Shown here in pieces: positions 40,198 through 49,926 of a stretch of 64,000 nt of DNA. A program made the translations under genes and the position numbers. The notes under the pieces were generated by a model. That model saw only the letters and a program-made list of their open reading frames with translations. It ran no database searches and was not told the DNA's origin. The DNA is from Microbacterium sp. LWH3-1.2 (GTDB lineage: Bacteria > Actinomycetota > Actinomycetes > Actinomycetales > Microbacteriaceae). Where the stretch lies: contig NZ_JBEGIK010000001.1 in NCBI RefSeq assembly GCF_040675855.1, forward strand, positions 1,364,001-1,428,000, given 5' to 3'. The number at the start of each line of letters is the position of its first letter. The stretch's first letter is position 1.

Positions 40198-41603
40198 GCG
40201 TCCCCGAGCGCCGCGGCGGTTCCACCAGCACGATGGAGCCGCGCATCACGCGGACCGTCCAGGCCACCGGCACGACCAGCCGCACGCACGTGACCGCTAC
40301 GGCCACGAGCGTCGGCGGGTCGCGCCGCGGTCGCACGTTCGTGCGCGTGGCCGTGTGGTGGACGCGTGTGTGGCGGGCGGCGGGCTCGGGCATCACCACC
40401 GCAGCCGAGTGGGCCGCAGAGGCGATCCGGCCCGCGGGAGCCCTCGTGGCCGTCGCGGCGACCGCGGGCCTCGTGCTCGGGATCGTGTTCGGCTGGGTGG
40501 AGTTCATGGTCGCGGGCGCAGCATCCGTGGTCCTCCTCATCGCGGCCGTGCCGTTCCTGTTCGGCGCCCGCGCTTACGACGTCGACCTCTCGCTGACGCA
40601 CGAGCGGATCGTCGCGGGCGAGGGCGTCGCCGGCCGCATCGGCGTGCGCAACGACGGCCACCGCACGGCCCTGCCGGGCCGCATCGACATCCCGGTCGGG
40701 GCCGGGCTGGTCGAGTTCGGCGTGCCGCTGCTGCGTCCCGGCCACGCGGTCGAGCAGCCGCTCGACATCCCCGGCCTCAAGCGCGGCATCGTGACGGTCG
40801 GTCCCGCGACCACCGTGCGCAGCGATCCGATCGGGATGCTGCGACGCGAGCACTCGTTCCCCGACGTGCACGACCTCTACGTCCACCCCCGCACGGTCTC
40901 GCTGCCGTCGACGAGCGCGGGGCTCATCCGCGATCTCGAGGGCGCGCCCACCCGCCGCCTGGTCGACGCCGACATGTCGTTCCACGCCATCCGCGAGTAT
41001 GCGCCGGGCGATTCGCGTCGCCAGATCCACTGGCGGTCGACGGCCAAGACCGGGCGGCTCATGGTGCGCCAGTACGAGGAGTCCCGGCGCTCGCGCATGG
41101 CCGTGGTGCTCGCGGCCTGGGACTCCGAGTACGCGGACGCCGACGAGTTCGAGCTGGCCGTGTCGTGCGCGGCATCGCTGGGATTGCGGGCCGTCCACGA
41201 CGCCCGTGACGTGCAGATCGTGACCGGATCCGAGATCCCACGCGTCGTGCGCGGGCGCCTCCGCGCGATCCGCCACATCCCCGCCGCGGCGCCGCGCCCC
41301 ATGCTGGACGGCTTCAGCGGGGTCGATCTGCTCGAGAGCACGATGCCGGTCGGCGAGGTGTGCCGCCTCGCCGCCGAGTCGGGCGAGCGGCTCTCGATCG
41401 CGTTCGTCGTGGTCGGCTCCCGCGTGCCGCTCACGAGACTGCAGCGGGCCGCCCTCGCATTCCCGTCCGACACCGCGGTGGTCGCCGTCATCTGCGACGA
41501 GCGCGCCCATCCGCGCATGCAGCCGCTGTCGGGCATGACGGTGCTCACCGTCGGAACCCTCGAAGACCTCTCGGGCCTCCTGCTGCGGGGAGCCGCGTCG
41601 TGA
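40194..41603 (+). CDS. DUF58 domain protein
   Basis: 469 residues. Two membrane segments near 80-125 (AGALVAVAATAGLVLGIVFGWVEFMVAGAASVVLLIAAVPFLFG) are followed by a beta-rich domain. The DUF58 signature is DMSFHAIREYAPGDSRRQIHWRSTAKTGRLMVRQYEESR at about 260-300. A VWA-like Rossmann region follows. DUF58 proteins are the usual MoxR partners. It overlaps the MoxR gene by 4 bases and the next gene by 4 bases. Substrate unknown. Confidence 0.93.
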   Translation: MSVPERRGGSTSTMEPRITRTVQATGTTSRTHVTATATSVGGSRRGRTFVRVAVWWTRVWRAAGSGITTAAEWAAEAIRPAGALVAVAATAGLVLGIVFGWVEFMVAGAASVVLLIAAVPFLFGARAYDVDLSLTHERIVAGEGVAGRIGVRNDGHRTALPGRIDIPVGAGLVEFGVPLLRPGHAVEQPLDIPGLKRGIVTVGPATTVRSDPIGMLRREHSFPDVHDLYVHPRTVSLPSTSAGLIRDLEGAPTRRLVDADMSFHAIREYAPGDSRRQIHWRSTAKTGRLMVRQYEESRRSRMAVVLAAWDSEYADADEFELAVSCAASLGLRAVHDARDVQIVTGSEIPRVVRGRLRAIRHIPAAAPRPMLDGFSGVDLLESTMPVGEVCRLAAESGERLSIAFVVVGSRVPLTRLQRAALAFPSDTAVVAVICDERAHPRMQPLSGMTVLTVGTLEDLSGLLLRGAAS

Positions 41604-44161
41604 GCGGGCAGATCCCGGTGATGGGGCGGATGGATGCTGCATCCCGGGGGGCGACCGAGACTCCGAGTCTGCGCGCGCCGCGGCTCGTCGCCCGCGTGTG
41701 GGTCGGGGTGGCTTTCGCCGCCGTGATCGCCGTCGTCGCAGCCGTCGCCGGGTGGCCCATCTACCGCTCGGGCGCCTTCGCGCTCCTGGTCGTCGTCGCC
41801 ACCGTCGCGGGGGGTGGGATCGCCGCCCTGGCGTGGTGGCGGCACTGGAGCGGGTGGGCGGTCGCCGGGGCGCTGGCCCTCGCGATCCTCGTCGTCGGCG
41901 TGCCCCTCGCGGTGCCTTCCCGCCTCGGCTCACCGGCCGACCTGGTGCGGGGTCTCGGAGAGCTGGCGAGCGGGCTGGTGCTGGGCTGGAAGGACCTCGT
42001 CACCGTCGAGCTGCCGGTCGGCTCGTACCGCAACCTGCTCGTGCCCGCGCTCGTCGTCTTCCTCGTCGGCACCTGTGCGGTGCTGCTCCTCGCGTGGAGG
42101 GAGGATCGCGCCGCCTACGCCGCGGTTCCGGTGGCGCTCGGCATGGTGACGTTCGGGCTCTTCTTCGGCCGCACCACCGTGAGCTCCCCGCTCGAGCTCG
42201 GGCCGGTGTTCCTCTACGCGCCGGTCGAGACCGCGGTCGGTGTCGCAGGACTCGTGGCGTGCCTGCTGTGGCTGGCCTGGCGCACGCATGACGAGCGCAT
42301 CCGCGCCCTGCAGCGGGCCGCGGCATCCAGCGGCGTCCGCATCTCGCGCCGCCCCTCCGCGGCCGACCGCCGTCGCACCGCGCTCGGCGCGGGCATGGTG
42401 GCGGTGGCTCTCGTGCTGGCCGTGGCGATCGTGCCCTTCGCCGCCCGCGGCGCGGAGCGCGACGTGCTGCGCTCGGCCATCGGCCCTGACGTCGACCTGT
42501 CGGCCGAGGTGAGCCCGTTGTCGCGGTACCGCGCGCTGTTCGCCGACGCCCGGGCCGACGACGTGCTGTTCACGGTCGAGCCCGTCGTGATCGACGGCGT
42601 CGTGGAGACGCTCCCCGAGCGGGTGCGGCTGGCGACCCTCGACGCCTACGACGGCGAGGTGTTCCGCTCGGGCGGCGAAGGCGCCGTCGACGCCGGTCGG
42701 TTCGTCCGCGTGCCGTCGGCGCTCGACGCCGGCGAGGGCACGCCGGTCGCGGCGCGCATCGAGATCGACGCGTGGGACGGGATCTGGATGCCGACGGCCG
42801 GTCGCCTCGAGGCGGTCGCATTCGACGGCGACCGCGCCGCATCACTGGCCGACAAGTTCTACTACAACGCCGCCGCGTCGGCGGCGGTGCAGACGGCCGG
42901 GGGCGGGTTCGAGTCGGGCGACGCATTCGTCGTGCGCGGCGTCGAGCCCGCAACCCCGGTGCTCGCGGAACTGGAGGCCCCCGGCAGCCCGGGTGGCGTC
43001 GCCGCACCCGACAGCCTTCGCACGTGGATGGACGAGCACGCTACGGGGTCGGGCGGTCCCGCCCTCGAAGGCGCGGTCGCGATGCTGCGCGATCGCGGCT
43101 ACCTCAGTCACGGTCTCGCCGAGGGCGAGCAGGAGCCGGCATGGGCGGCCGCCCTGCCCGACTACGCATTCCAGCCCAGCGCCTCGGGCCACTCGCTCGC
43201 CCGCGTCGACACGATGTTCGCGCGCCTGCTCGAACGCGAGACCGACCCGCGGGCGGTTGCCTCCGGCAACTACTTCGCTGCGATCGGCGACGACGAGCAG
43301 TTCGCCGTCGCGGTGGCCCTCATGGCCCGCGAGCTCGGGTTCCCCTCCCGGGTGGTTCTGGGTGCGCGGCTGACCGCGACGGAGCCGGGTCTCGCGACGT
43401 GCGACGAGGGCGCCTGCCGCGCACAGGACCTCACCGCGTGGACGGAGGTGCAGTCGGCAGCCGGCGACTGGGTCGCCATCGACGTCACGCCCCAGTACGC
43501 CCAGTCGCCGAGCCTGGACACGACCGAGCAGCGCGACCCCGAGAACGTCACCGAGGTGCGCCCCGAGTCGGTCGAGGAGGTCGTGCCGCCCGATCCCGCC
43601 CAGGAGGACTCCGCGGCGGACCGCCCCGCCGACGAAGATGCAGGAGCCGACCTGGCGTGGCTTTGGCCGATGCTGCGGATCGGCGGCGTCGCGCTTCTCG
43701 TGCTCGTGCTCGCGCTCGGTCCGTTCCTCATCGTGATCGGCACGAAGGCCGCGCGCCGCCGGGGCCGTCGCCGCACCGGGACACCGGCGAACCGCGTCGC
43801 GGGCGGGTGGGACGAGTACGTCGACGCGGCGCTCGACAGCGGCCGTGCCGCAGCGCGCACCTCCACGCGCTCAGAGCTCGCCGCCGCCTTCGCGACGCCC
43901 GCCGGGGCCGCCCTCGCGCGCGACGCCGACCGCGCCGTGTTCGCGCACGCGGACATCTCCGCCGACGAGGCGAAGCGCTACTGGGTGGCCGTCGACGCGG
44001 AGCGGCGCGCCCTGCGACGGGGACGAGGGTTCTGGCGCGCGGCGCTCGCGACCGTATCGTTGAGATCGTTGTTCCGTCCGATGGCGCCCCAACCGGGCGG
44101 CCGCACGCGATTCGCCGAGAGGGGGAGACGACGGGCACAGCCCGTGCGTCCCATGCCATGA
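41600..44161 (+). CDS. Transglutaminase-like membrane protein, catalytic residues replaced
   Basis: 853 residues, TgpA-like layout: about six membrane segments in the first 285 residues, an extracytoplasmic transglutaminase-fold region (about 370-660), a further membrane segment (MLRIGGVALLVLVLALGPFLIVIG) and a cytosolic helical tail. In active family members the core reads G-x-C-E-Q-F and later H-A-W. Here it is GDDEQFAVAVALMARELGF with Asp565 in the Cys position, and LTAWTEV with Thr612 in the His position; the last Asp (AIDVTP) remains. It is therefore probably a pseudoenzyme. GTG 41600 overlaps the DUF58 stop (GTGA); an ATG at 41621 is an alternative. Confidence 0.9.
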   Translation: MSGQIPVMGRMDAASRGATETPSLRAPRLVARVWVGVAFAAVIAVVAAVAGWPIYRSGAFALLVVVATVAGGGIAALAWWRHWSGWAVAGALALAILVVGVPLAVPSRLGSPADLVRGLGELASGLVLGWKDLVTVELPVGSYRNLLVPALVVFLVGTCAVLLLAWREDRAAYAAVPVALGMVTFGLFFGRTTVSSPLELGPVFLYAPVETAVGVAGLVACLLWLAWRTHDERIRALQRAAASSGVRISRRPSAADRRRTALGAGMVAVALVLAVAIVPFAARGAERDVLRSAIGPDVDLSAEVSPLSRYRALFADARADDVLFTVEPVVIDGVVETLPERVRLATLDAYDGEVFRSGGEGAVDAGRFVRVPSALDAGEGTPVAARIEIDAWDGIWMPTAGRLEAVAFDGDRAASLADKFYYNAAASAAVQTAGGGFESGDAFVVRGVEPATPVLAELEAPGSPGGVAAPDSLRTWMDEHATGSGGPALEGAVAMLRDRGYLSHGLAEGEQEPAWAAALPDYAFQPSASGHSLARVDTMFARLLERETDPRAVASGNYFAAIGDDEQFAVAVALMARELGFPSRVVLGARLTATEPGLATCDEGACRAQDLTAWTEVQSAAGDWVAIDVTPQYAQSPSLDTTEQRDPENVTEVRPESVEEVVPPDPAQEDSAADRPADEDAGADLAWLWPMLRIGGVALLVLVLALGPFLIVIGTKAARRRGRRRTGTPANRVAGGWDEYVDAALDSGRAAARTSTRSELAAAFATPAGAALARDADRAVFAHADISADEAKRYWVAVDAERRALRRGRGFWRAALATVSLRSLFRPMAPQPGGRTRFAERGRRRAQPVRPMP

Positions 44162-45777
44162 ACGCCACAGATGCCACCGCAGCCGTCGTCGGCACCCTGG
44201 TCAGCCTGCTCCTGTTCGCCGGTCTCTACATCTGGACCGCCCTCGCACTGTCGGCGGTGTTCCGCAAGTCCGGGGTCGAGGCGTGGCAGGCGTGGGTGCC
44301 GATCCTCAACACCATCGTGCTGCTCCGCCTCGCCGGGTTCTCGCCGTGGCTCGTGATCCTCGCGTTCATCCCGTTCGTCGACATCGCGTTCCTGGTCGTC
44401 TGGGCGATCGCGCTGTTCCGCGTGAACGTCGCTTTCGGCTTCGGCGCCGGCATGACCGTCCTCGGCTTCCTGCTGTTCCCGGTGTGGGCGTCGATCGTCG
44501 GCTGGGGGAGTGCGCGCTGGGTCGGACGGGAGACGGTCCCCACGTCCCCTTCGCACGCCGCCGGCGCGTCGCGCGGAGCCTCCGGGCAGCGGGGCCCGGC
44601 CGGCACCCGCACCCCCTTCGGCGCCGGCGTGCGTCGCACCCCGGGCGACGCCGAGCTGCCTCCCCTTCCATCGTCGCCCGCAACGGCTGCGCTGACCGGT
44701 GCGCGGGCGGCGTATCCCACCCCGCCGGCGGTCCCTGCGCCGACGAGTGCGGGTGCGGGGTTCGCGCCGTCCGCGTATGCTCCGCCCGCGCCGGGTGCCG
44801 CGCCGCGTGCTGCCGCCGCGCCGCCTGCTCCCGGCGCGCCCGCCCACGCGGCATCCATGACGGCCGCCGGGGCCGATGTCCCGCCGCCCGCCGCGGGCTG
44901 GACGCCTCCACCGGTGCCCGGTCGCCCCGTCGCTGCGACGCCGGGCGAGGCGAGCGGGAACGGTTCCGGTGACGCGGACCCGTGGCAGGGATTCGCGCTC
45001 GACGGCATCGACCTGAGCGCGGAGGTCACCGGTGCCGTGCCCGGTGCTCCCGCGCCGATCTCCGCGGTGCCCGCGACCCCGCTCGCGTCCGTTCCCCCCG
45101 CGGCCGCGGCGCCCGCGCCCGCCGGTCCCTCGCGCAGCGCCGCGCAGCCGTTCACGGCGCCTGAGGCGGCGACGACGGGCGAGGAGGGCATCACCCGGCC
45201 GCCGGTCACGCGCGTGCCCGCCGCCCCGTCGTCGGACGAGGACCACGAGCCGTGGGCCCCGGCGCGCTCGCCGATGAGCGAGGCCGACGCCTTCCCCGAG
45301 ACCTCCGGCCCGGTCTCGGCGATCCACGGCTCGCCGGATGCCGGATCCCCGCGCTCGGCGCGGTCGTCGGTGTCGGCGTTCCACACCAAGCCCGAGATCC
45401 CCGACGAGCAGGACATCCTCGAAGAGACGATCATCGCCCGTCGCAAACGGACGGACTGGGCGCTCGTGCCGCCGACCGGGGAGCCCGTCGCGCTCTCGTC
45501 GGAGGTGGTCATCCTGGGCCGCCGCCCCGCCGCCGACCCGGAACACCCGAGTGCGCAGCTGGTCTCGATCCAGGACGGCACGGTGTCGAAGACGCATGCA
45601 CGGCTCCAGCTGCGCGACGACAAGTGGTACGTGACGGACCTCGACTCCACCAACGGCGTCCTGTTCGCCACCGTGATGGGCACCGAGGTCGAGGCACCTG
45701 CGGGCGTCGAGGTCGAGGCCGGCGACCGGTTCCTGCTGGGCGACGCCGAGGTCCGGCTGCGGCGGAGCGACGGGTGA
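44158..45777 (+). CDS. Membrane protein with C-terminal FHA domain
   Basis: 539 residues. The N-terminal ~125 residues hold three to four membrane segments with the small-membrane-domain pattern [26 protein letters not shown] (DUF5684-like). A ~290-residue Ala/Pro/Gly disordered linker follows. The C-terminal FHA domain (about 440-535) has VVILGRRP, the SKTHARL core and DLDSTNGV, the residues that bind phosphothreonine. ETIIARR just before the FHA domain is a plausible kinase target, like FHA proteins phosphorylated by Pkn kinases. ATG 44158 overlaps the previous stop (ATGA), and its own stop overlaps the next start (GTGA). Confidence 0.92.
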   Translation: MNATDATAAVVGTLVSLLLFAGLYIWTALALSAVFRKSGVEAWQAWVPILNTIVLLRLAGFSPWLVILAFIPFVDIAFLVVWAIALFRVNVAFGFGAGMTVLGFLLFPVWASIVGWGSARWVGRETVPTSPSHAAGASRGASGQRGPAGTRTPFGAGVRRTPGDAELPPLPSSPATAALTGARAAYPTPPAVPAPTSAGAGFAPSAYAPPAPGAAPRAAAAPPAPGAPAHAASMTAAGADVPPPAAGWTPPPVPGRPVAATPGEASGNGSGDADPWQGFALDGIDLSAEVTGAVPGAPAPISAVPATPLASVPPAAAAPAPAGPSRSAAQPFTAPEAATTGEEGITRPPVTRVPAAPSSDEDHEPWAPARSPMSEADAFPETSGPVSAIHGSPDAGSPRSARSSVSAFHTKPEIPDEQDILEETIIARRKRTDWALVPPTGEPVALSSEVVILGRRPAADPEHPSAQLVSIQDGTVSKTHARLQLRDDKWYVTDLDSTNGVLFATVMGTEVEAPAGVEVEAGDRFLLGDAEVRLRRSDG

Positions 45778-46355
45778 TCGATTCGGACGACGAGCACACG
45801 GCTCTCTCCCGGCGGAGGGGCCCGGCGCCCGCGCCGGAGCACGAGGACCCCCTCGACGACCGGACCCTGCCGTCGCGGCGTGCCTCGGGCGAGGCCCAGG
45901 CGGCAGACGACACCGTGATCTCGGTCGGTTCGGCCGTCCGCGCCGATTCCGAGCAGGCCACGCAGGCGGCGACCGAGTCGGCACCCGCGGGTCCGCGACG
46001 GACCGCGCATCCGGCAGCACACGAGCCGCGGGAAGCCCCCGCAGCCTCGAGGCGCGCTCCCTCGCCGGCACCGCTCGCCCCGGAGCCCGCCGCCGGGACG
46101 TCCGCGGCCCTCGGCCGGGTCGCCGCTCCGCCCGCCTCCGCAGTCGCCGCCTACCGGGCGCGCGACGTCCCTCCGGTCACCGTGGTGCGCGCCGAGCCGG
46201 CCCGGCGTGCGCCGCAGGACCACGTCGACACGGCGGCTGCCGATCAGGCCCGCACGCGTCGCCGCCGGCGCCAGACGATCGCCGTCGTGTTCGCAGCATC
46301 CGTCCTCATCATCGTCGCCGCGCTGGCGCTGGTCGCCCTGCTGACGACCGGCTGA
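45774..46355 (+). CDS. Single-pass membrane protein ending the kinase-FHA operon
   Basis: 193 residues. A long, disordered, Ala/Pro/Arg/Glu-rich N-terminus with TALS and DDTVIS motifs is followed by a basic stretch (RTRRRRRQ) and one membrane segment at the extreme C-terminus ([24 protein letters not shown]). This is a tail-anchored, N-inside arrangement. It has Thr residues in acidic contexts (DDRTLP, DDTVIS) that could be kinase sites read by the FHA domain next door; that is inference. GTG 45774 overlaps the FHA stop. Family unrecognised. Confidence 0.75.
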   Translation: MIDSDDEHTALSRRRGPAPAPEHEDPLDDRTLPSRRASGEAQAADDTVISVGSAVRADSEQATQAATESAPAGPRRTAHPAAHEPREAPAASRRAPSPAPLAPEPAAGTSAALGRVAAPPASAVAAYRARDVPPVTVVRAEPARRAPQDHVDTAAADQARTRRRRRQTIAVVFAASVLIIVAALALVALLTTG

Positions 46356-46431
46356 GGGGTACGCCCGACGGCGATCTGGGCCGCGCTGCGGCGTGTCGTC
46401 CCTCCGTCGGGCCTGTCACGTGCTTCCGCGT

Positions 46432-46460
46432 TTGCCCGACCCCCGAAACCCACGTATCAT
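46432..46460 (+). promoter_or_regulatory. str operon promoter
   Basis: TTGCCC (46432-46437), a 17-base spacer and TATCAT (46455-46460). The predicted start near 46467 gives a leader of about 270 bases before rpsL. Confidence 0.8.
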
Positions 46461-46735
46461 GGATCGGGTGTGCGCTCACGCGCGCCGTCGACCGTGCCTT
46501 GGTGCGGGAATCGGTGCGAGCGCCGCATCTCAGGGAACGGCCTGCGAACAGGCCACCCCCACGGCATACCCACCAACGAGAGCGCGACAGTCATTCTGGC
46601 GCGTCGGTGGGTCAGCGTGAGCCCGCAGCGTCACGAATCGAAAGATCCGGATGCCGCGGGGGAGACCACGACGCTGTCACCGTGCAGCACCTGTGCGAAG
46701 CCGACAGGCACCGTGCAGTACAACAAGGAGAGAAC
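46461..46735 (+). promoter_or_regulatory. Long rpsL leader with hairpin
   Basis: The leader carries a long-range stem, CCCACCAACG (46569-46578) with CGTCGGTGGG (46602-46611), one A-C mismatch, enclosing a shorter GCGC stem. A GGATGCCGCGG motif lies at 46649. It could be a site for ribosomal-protein autoregulation, but I cannot match a known S7/S12 leader. Confidence 0.4.
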
Positions 46736-47104
46736 GTGCCAACCATTCAGCAGTTGGTTCGCAAGGGTCGCTCGCCCAAGGTCTCGAAGACCAAGGCGCC
46801 GGCGCTCAAGGCGAACCCGCAGCAGGCGGGTGTCTGCACCCGCGTGTACACCACCACCCCGAAGAAGCCGAACTCGGCGATGCGCAAGGTCGCCCGTGTC
46901 AAGCTCCGCAACGGCACCGAGGTCACCGCGTACATCCCCGGCGAGGGCCACAACCTGCAGGAGCACTCGCTCGTGCTCGTCCGCGGCGGTCGTGTGAAGG
47001 ACCTCCCCGGTGTCCGCTACAAGATCGTCCGCGGTGCGCTCGACACCCAGGCAGTCAAGAACCGTAAGCAGGCTCGCAGCCGCTACGGCGCGAAGAAGGG
47101 CTGA
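46736..47104 (+). CDS. rpsL: 30S ribosomal protein S12
   Basis: 122 residues, starting at GTG 46736 with AAGGAGA 6-7 bases upstream ([15 protein letters not shown]). The conserved decoding-centre loops [14 protein letters not shown] and [11 protein letters not shown] carry the wild-type lysines at which streptomycin-resistance changes usually occur. It belongs to the accuracy centre of the 30S subunit. First gene of the str operon; rpsG follows after 5 bases. Confidence 0.98.
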   Translation: MPTIQQLVRKGRSPKVSKTKAPALKANPQQAGVCTRVYTTTPKKPNSAMRKVARVKLRNGTEVTAYIPGEGHNLQEHSLVLVRGGRVKDLPGVRYKIVRGALDTQAVKNRKQARSRYGAKKG

Positions 47105-47109
47105 GAAAG

Positions 47110-47580
47110 ATGCCTCGTAAGGGACCCGCCCCGAAGCGCCCCGTCGTCAACGACCCGGTCTACGGCGCTCCGATCGTCAGCCAGCTCGTGAACAAGATCC
47201 TCGTCGACGGCAAGAAGTCGCTCGCCGAGTCGATCGTGTACACCGCCCTCAAGGGCGTCGAGGCGAAGAACGGCCAGGACGCCGTCGCCACGCTCAAGAA
47301 GGCGCTCGACAACGTGCGCCCGACCCTCGAGGTCAAGTCGCGCCGCGTCGGCGGCTCGACCTACCAGGTGCCGGTCGAGGTCAAGCCTCACCGCGCCAAC
47401 ACGCTCGCCCTCCGCTGGCTCGTGAGCTACGCCAAGGGCCGTCGTGAGAAGACGATGACCGAGCGCCTCCAGAACGAGATCCTGGACGCCTCGAACGGCC
47501 TCGGTGCCGCGGTCAAGCGCCGCGAAGACACCCACAAGATGGCCGAGTCGAACCGCGCCTTCGCGCACTACCGCTGGTAA
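47110..47580 (+). CDS. rpsG: 30S ribosomal protein S7
   Basis: 156 residues, standard length ([31 protein letters not shown]...AFAHYRW). It nucleates assembly of the 30S head by binding the 3' major domain of 16S rRNA. The beta-hairpin [18 protein letters not shown] is present. It lies between rpsL and fusA; the 74-base gap to fusA is free of a strong hairpin, so transcription should continue. Confidence 0.98.
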   Translation: MPRKGPAPKRPVVNDPVYGAPIVSQLVNKILVDGKKSLAESIVYTALKGVEAKNGQDAVATLKKALDNVRPTLEVKSRRVGGSTYQVPVEVKPHRANTLALRWLVSYAKGRREKTMTERLQNEILDASNGLGAAVKRREDTHKMAESNRAFAHYRW

Positions 47581-47654
47581 CCAGCATCCCCGCCGCTCCT
47601 GCGACCCGCGGGAGCGGCGGGCCAGCTACCACTTTCAACAGCTAAGGACACCCC

Positions 47655-49769
47655 GTGGCACAAGAAGTGCTCACCGACCTCAACAAGGTCCGCAACATCG
47701 GCATCATGGCGCACATCGATGCCGGCAAGACGACGACGACCGAGCGCATCCTGTTCTACACGGGCGTCAACCACAAGATCGGCGAGACGCACGACGGCGC
47801 TGCCACCACCGACTGGATGGAGCAGGAGCAGGAGCGCGGCATCACGATCACGTCGGCCGCCGTCACGTGCTTCTGGAACAAGAACCAGATCAACATCATC
47901 GACACGCCCGGCCACGTCGACTTCACGGTCGAGGTCGAGCGGTCGCTGCGCGTCCTCGACGGCGCGGTCGCCGTCTTCGATGGCAAGGAGGGCGTCGAGC
48001 CCCAGTCCGAGACCGTGTGGCGTCAGGCCGACAAGTACGACGTGCCCCGTATCTGCTTCGTCAACAAGATGGACAAGCTGGGCGCCGACTTCTACTTCAC
48101 GGTCGACACCATCGTCAACCGCCTGAAGGCCAAGCCGCTCGTGCTCCAGCTGCCCATCGGCTCGGAGAGCGACTTCGTGGGTGTCGTCGACCTCGTCGAG
48201 ATGCGCGCACTGGTGTGGCCCGGCGACGCCAAGGGCGACGTGACCATGGGTGCCAAGTACGAGATCCAGGAGATCCCGGCCGACCTCGCCGACAAGGCCG
48301 CGGAGTACCGCGAGATCCTCCTCGAGACGGTCGCCGAGTCCGATGAGGAGCTTCTCGAGAAGCACTTCGGCGGCGAGGAGCTGACGGTGGCCGAGATCAA
48401 GGCCGCGATCCGCAAGCTCACCATCGCCTCGGAGCTCTACCCCGTGCTGTGCGGCTCGGCGTTCAAGAACCGCGGCGTGCAGCCGATGCTCGACGCCGTC
48501 GTGGACTACCTCCCGTCGCCCCTCGACGTCCCCGCCATCGAGGCGAAGGACCCGAAGGACGAAGAGATCATCATCGAGCGTCACGCTGACCGTGACGAGC
48601 CGTTCGCGGCCCTCGCCTTCAAGATCGTGACGCACCCCTTCTTCGGTCGCCTCACCTACATCCGCGTCTACTCCGGTCACCTCGACTCGGGCGCCCAGGT
48701 CGTCAACGCGACCAAGGGCAAGAAGGAGCGCATCGGGAAGATCTTCCAGATGCACGCCAACAAGGAGATGCCGGTCGACTCGGTCACCGCCGGTCACATC
48801 TACGCGGTCATCGGCCTGAAGGACACCACGACCGGTGACACCCTCGCCGACTCGAACAACCAGGTCGTCCTCGAGTCGATGACGTTCCCGGAGCCGGTCA
48901 TCGAGGTCGCCATCGAGCCGAAGACCAAGGCCGACCAGGAGAAGCTGGGTCTCGCGATCCAGAAGCTCGCCGAGGAGGACCCGACGTTCCGCGTCGAGCA
49001 GAACGCCGAGACCGGCCAGACGGTCATCAAGGGCATGGGCGAACTGCACCTGGACATCCTCGTGGACCGCATGAAGCGCGAGTTCAAGGTCGAGGCCAAC
49101 GTCGGAAAGCCCCAGGTGGCGTACCGCGAGACGATCAAGAAGACCGTCGAGCGTCACGACTACACCCACAAGAAGCAGACCGGTGGTTCGGGCCAGTTCG
49201 CGAAGATCCAGTTCGCGCTCGAGCCCCTCGAGGTCACGGCCGACAAGACGTACGAGTTCGAGAACAAGGTCACCGGTGGCCGCATCCCGCGCGAGTACAT
49301 CGAGCCGACCAACCAGGGTTTCCAGGACGCCATGAACGTCGGCGTGCTCGCCGGCTACCCCATGGTGGGCGTGAAGGCCATCCTCATGGACGGTGCGTCG
49401 CACGACGTCGACTCGTCCGAGATGGCGTTCAAGATCGCAGGCTCCATGGGCTTCAAGGAGGCCGTCCGCAAGGCGAACCCCGTCATCCTCGAGCCGCTCA
49501 TGGCGGTCGAGGTGCGTACCCCCGAGGAGTACATGGGCGACGTCATCGGCGACCTGAACTCGCGTCGTGGCCAGATCCAGTCGATGGAGGACGCCCAGGG
49601 CGTCAAGGTCGTCCGCGCGCTGGTGCCGCTGTCCGAGATGTTCGGCTACATCGGCGACCTGCGCTCGAAGACCTCGGGCCGCGCCGTCTACTCGATGGAG
49701 TTCGACAGCTACGCCGAGGTTCCTCGCAACGTGGCCGACGAAATCGTCCAGAAGGTCAAGGGCGAGTAA
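47655..49769 (+). CDS. fusA: Elongation factor G
   Basis: 704 residues from GTG 47655. GTPase motifs: G1 [16 protein letters not shown]3 DTPGHVDF, G4 NKMDKLGAD. Domain IV tip [11 protein letters not shown] is intact. It catalyses ribosomal translocation and, with RRF, recycling. Weak AGGACACC upstream serves as SD. The stop is followed 6 bases later by a perfect 16-base-stem hairpin, so part of transcription may end before tuf. Confidence 0.98.
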   Translation: MAQEVLTDLNKVRNIGIMAHIDAGKTTTTERILFYTGVNHKIGETHDGAATTDWMEQEQERGITITSAAVTCFWNKNQINIIDTPGHVDFTVEVERSLRVLDGAVAVFDGKEGVEPQSETVWRQADKYDVPRICFVNKMDKLGADFYFTVDTIVNRLKAKPLVLQLPIGSESDFVGVVDLVEMRALVWPGDAKGDVTMGAKYEIQEIPADLADKAAEYREILLETVAESDEELLEKHFGGEELTVAEIKAAIRKLTIASELYPVLCGSAFKNRGVQPMLDAVVDYLPSPLDVPAIEAKDPKDEEIIIERHADRDEPFAALAFKIVTHPFFGRLTYIRVYSGHLDSGAQVVNATKGKKERIGKIFQMHANKEMPVDSVTAGHIYAVIGLKDTTTGDTLADSNNQVVLESMTFPEPVIEVAIEPKTKADQEKLGLAIQKLAEEDPTFRVEQNAETGQTVIKGMGELHLDILVDRMKREFKVEANVGKPQVAYRETIKKTVERHDYTHKKQTGGSGQFAKIQFALEPLEVTADKTYEFENKVTGGRIPREYIEPTNQGFQDAMNVGVLAGYPMVGVKAILMDGASHDVDSSEMAFKIAGSMGFKEAVRKANPVILEPLMAVEVRTPEEYMGDVIGDLNSRRGQIQSMEDAQGVKVVRALVPLSEMFGYIGDLRSKTSGRAVYSMEFDSYAEVPRNVADEIVQKVKGE

Positions 49770-49775
49770 CCCTTT

Positions 49776-49811
49776 CCGTCGGGATGCCTCGGTGACGAGG
49801 CATCCCGACGG
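49776..49811 (+). terminator. Perfect 16-bp stem hairpin between fusA and tuf
   Basis: Arms 49776-49791 and 49796-49811 are perfectly complementary with a GTGA loop. The stem contains GGGATGCCTCG, a relative of the window-wide GGATGC motif. No T-run follows, so it may only attenuate. The remaining 115 bases to tuf may hold a second promoter (TAAGGT near 49848), which I cannot support firmly. Confidence 0.75.
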
Positions 49812-49926
49812 CACAACTTCACACAGAATCACCAGAACCGTCTCTACTAAGGTGGAGATATCCCCGTAGACGACCGGCGCACACCAGCGCCCGGAACCTC
49901 TACACGAACGTCCTGAGGAGGACCCA

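Noticed and set aside
46459..46620. Possible upstream ORF starting at ATG 46459 in the rpsL leader
   Set aside because: The ATG overlaps the -10 element TATCAT, so it lies before the predicted transcript start.
49847..49852. TAAGGT as a separate tuf promoter
   Set aside because: No acceptable -35 at 16-19 bases; read-through from fusA is enough to explain tuf transcription.
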